A stretch of DNA of 64,000 nt, from contig NC_031495.1 in NCBI RefSeq assembly GCF_000237925.1, forward strand, positions 24,322,872-24,386,871, in the 5' to 3' direction. Position 1 is the stretch's first letter. Every line of letters starts with the position of its first letter. The translations under genes and the position numbers were made by a program. The stretch is from Schistosoma mansoni. Taxonomy: Eukaryota; Platyhelminthes; Trematoda; Strigeidida; Schistosomatidae. Shown here one piece after another: positions 63,991 through 64,000 of this stretch. Below the pieces are notes generated by a model. It was not told the DNA's origin. It searched no databases and was given only the letters and a program-made list of their open reading frames with translations.

Positions 63991-64000
63991 GTTGATATTC

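Overview
The window looks like an AT-rich (about two-thirds A+T by eye), repeat-laden chromosome of a blood fluke (Schistosoma or a close relative). The evidence is: multi-exon genes with GT-AG introns, several introns under 60 bases near a gene's 5' end, tRNA-like SINEs carrying hammerhead-ribozyme sequence of the schistosome SM-alpha type, and layers of RTE-like and CR1-like LINEs, Gypsy LTR elements and a Penelope-like fossil. The species cannot be fixed from the sequence alone.

Layout. 1-21363: mostly non-coding. It holds one arm of an exact-length 1008-base inverted repeat (1-1008 and 17831-18838), two SM-alpha-like SINEs (3066-3210, 8771-8953), an LTR remnant (5590-5910), decayed LINEs (11840-14970) and a 57-base-arm hairpin (16689-16827). 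21364-35820 (+): the last four coding exons of a nine-finger C2H2 zinc-finger protein. Its 7.8 kb first visible intron contains a complete, very young, internally deleted Gypsy element (24395-27182) with identical LTRs and one long open frame. Its introns also hold at least six copies of a hammerhead-bearing repeat, one with an apparently intact ribozyme next to an assembly gap, and a solo LTR. 36590-53240: a transposon graveyard. It contains a Gypsy RNase H/integrase fossil, an old CR1 split by a younger CR1 that is itself split by a solo LTR, more CR1 pieces with a second solo LTR, and several RTE pieces, one keeping a 676-codon reverse-transcriptase frame. 53558-53776: two possible last exons of an unidentified gene. 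54351-60881 (+): an eight-exon gene for PSMD5 (proteasome assembly chaperone S5b), 544 residues. Its last intron carries a 0.68 kb foldback element and a Penelope-like reverse transcriptase remnant. 61195-62430: an RTE fossil. 63354-63660 (-): the last exon of a gene with a lysine-rich nuclear-type tail, followed by a short LTR-like insertion at the window edge.

Only three or four loci look like host genes: the zinc-finger gene, PSMD5, the lysine-rich tail gene and perhaps the orphan exons. Everything else recognisable is mobile DNA, much of it nested or inserted in introns. Exact 5-base target duplications date and orient several insertions. The most unusual items are the deletion-derivative Gypsy element with a preserved Gag-protease-integrase-tail frame, the intact hammerhead, and the long inverted repeats.
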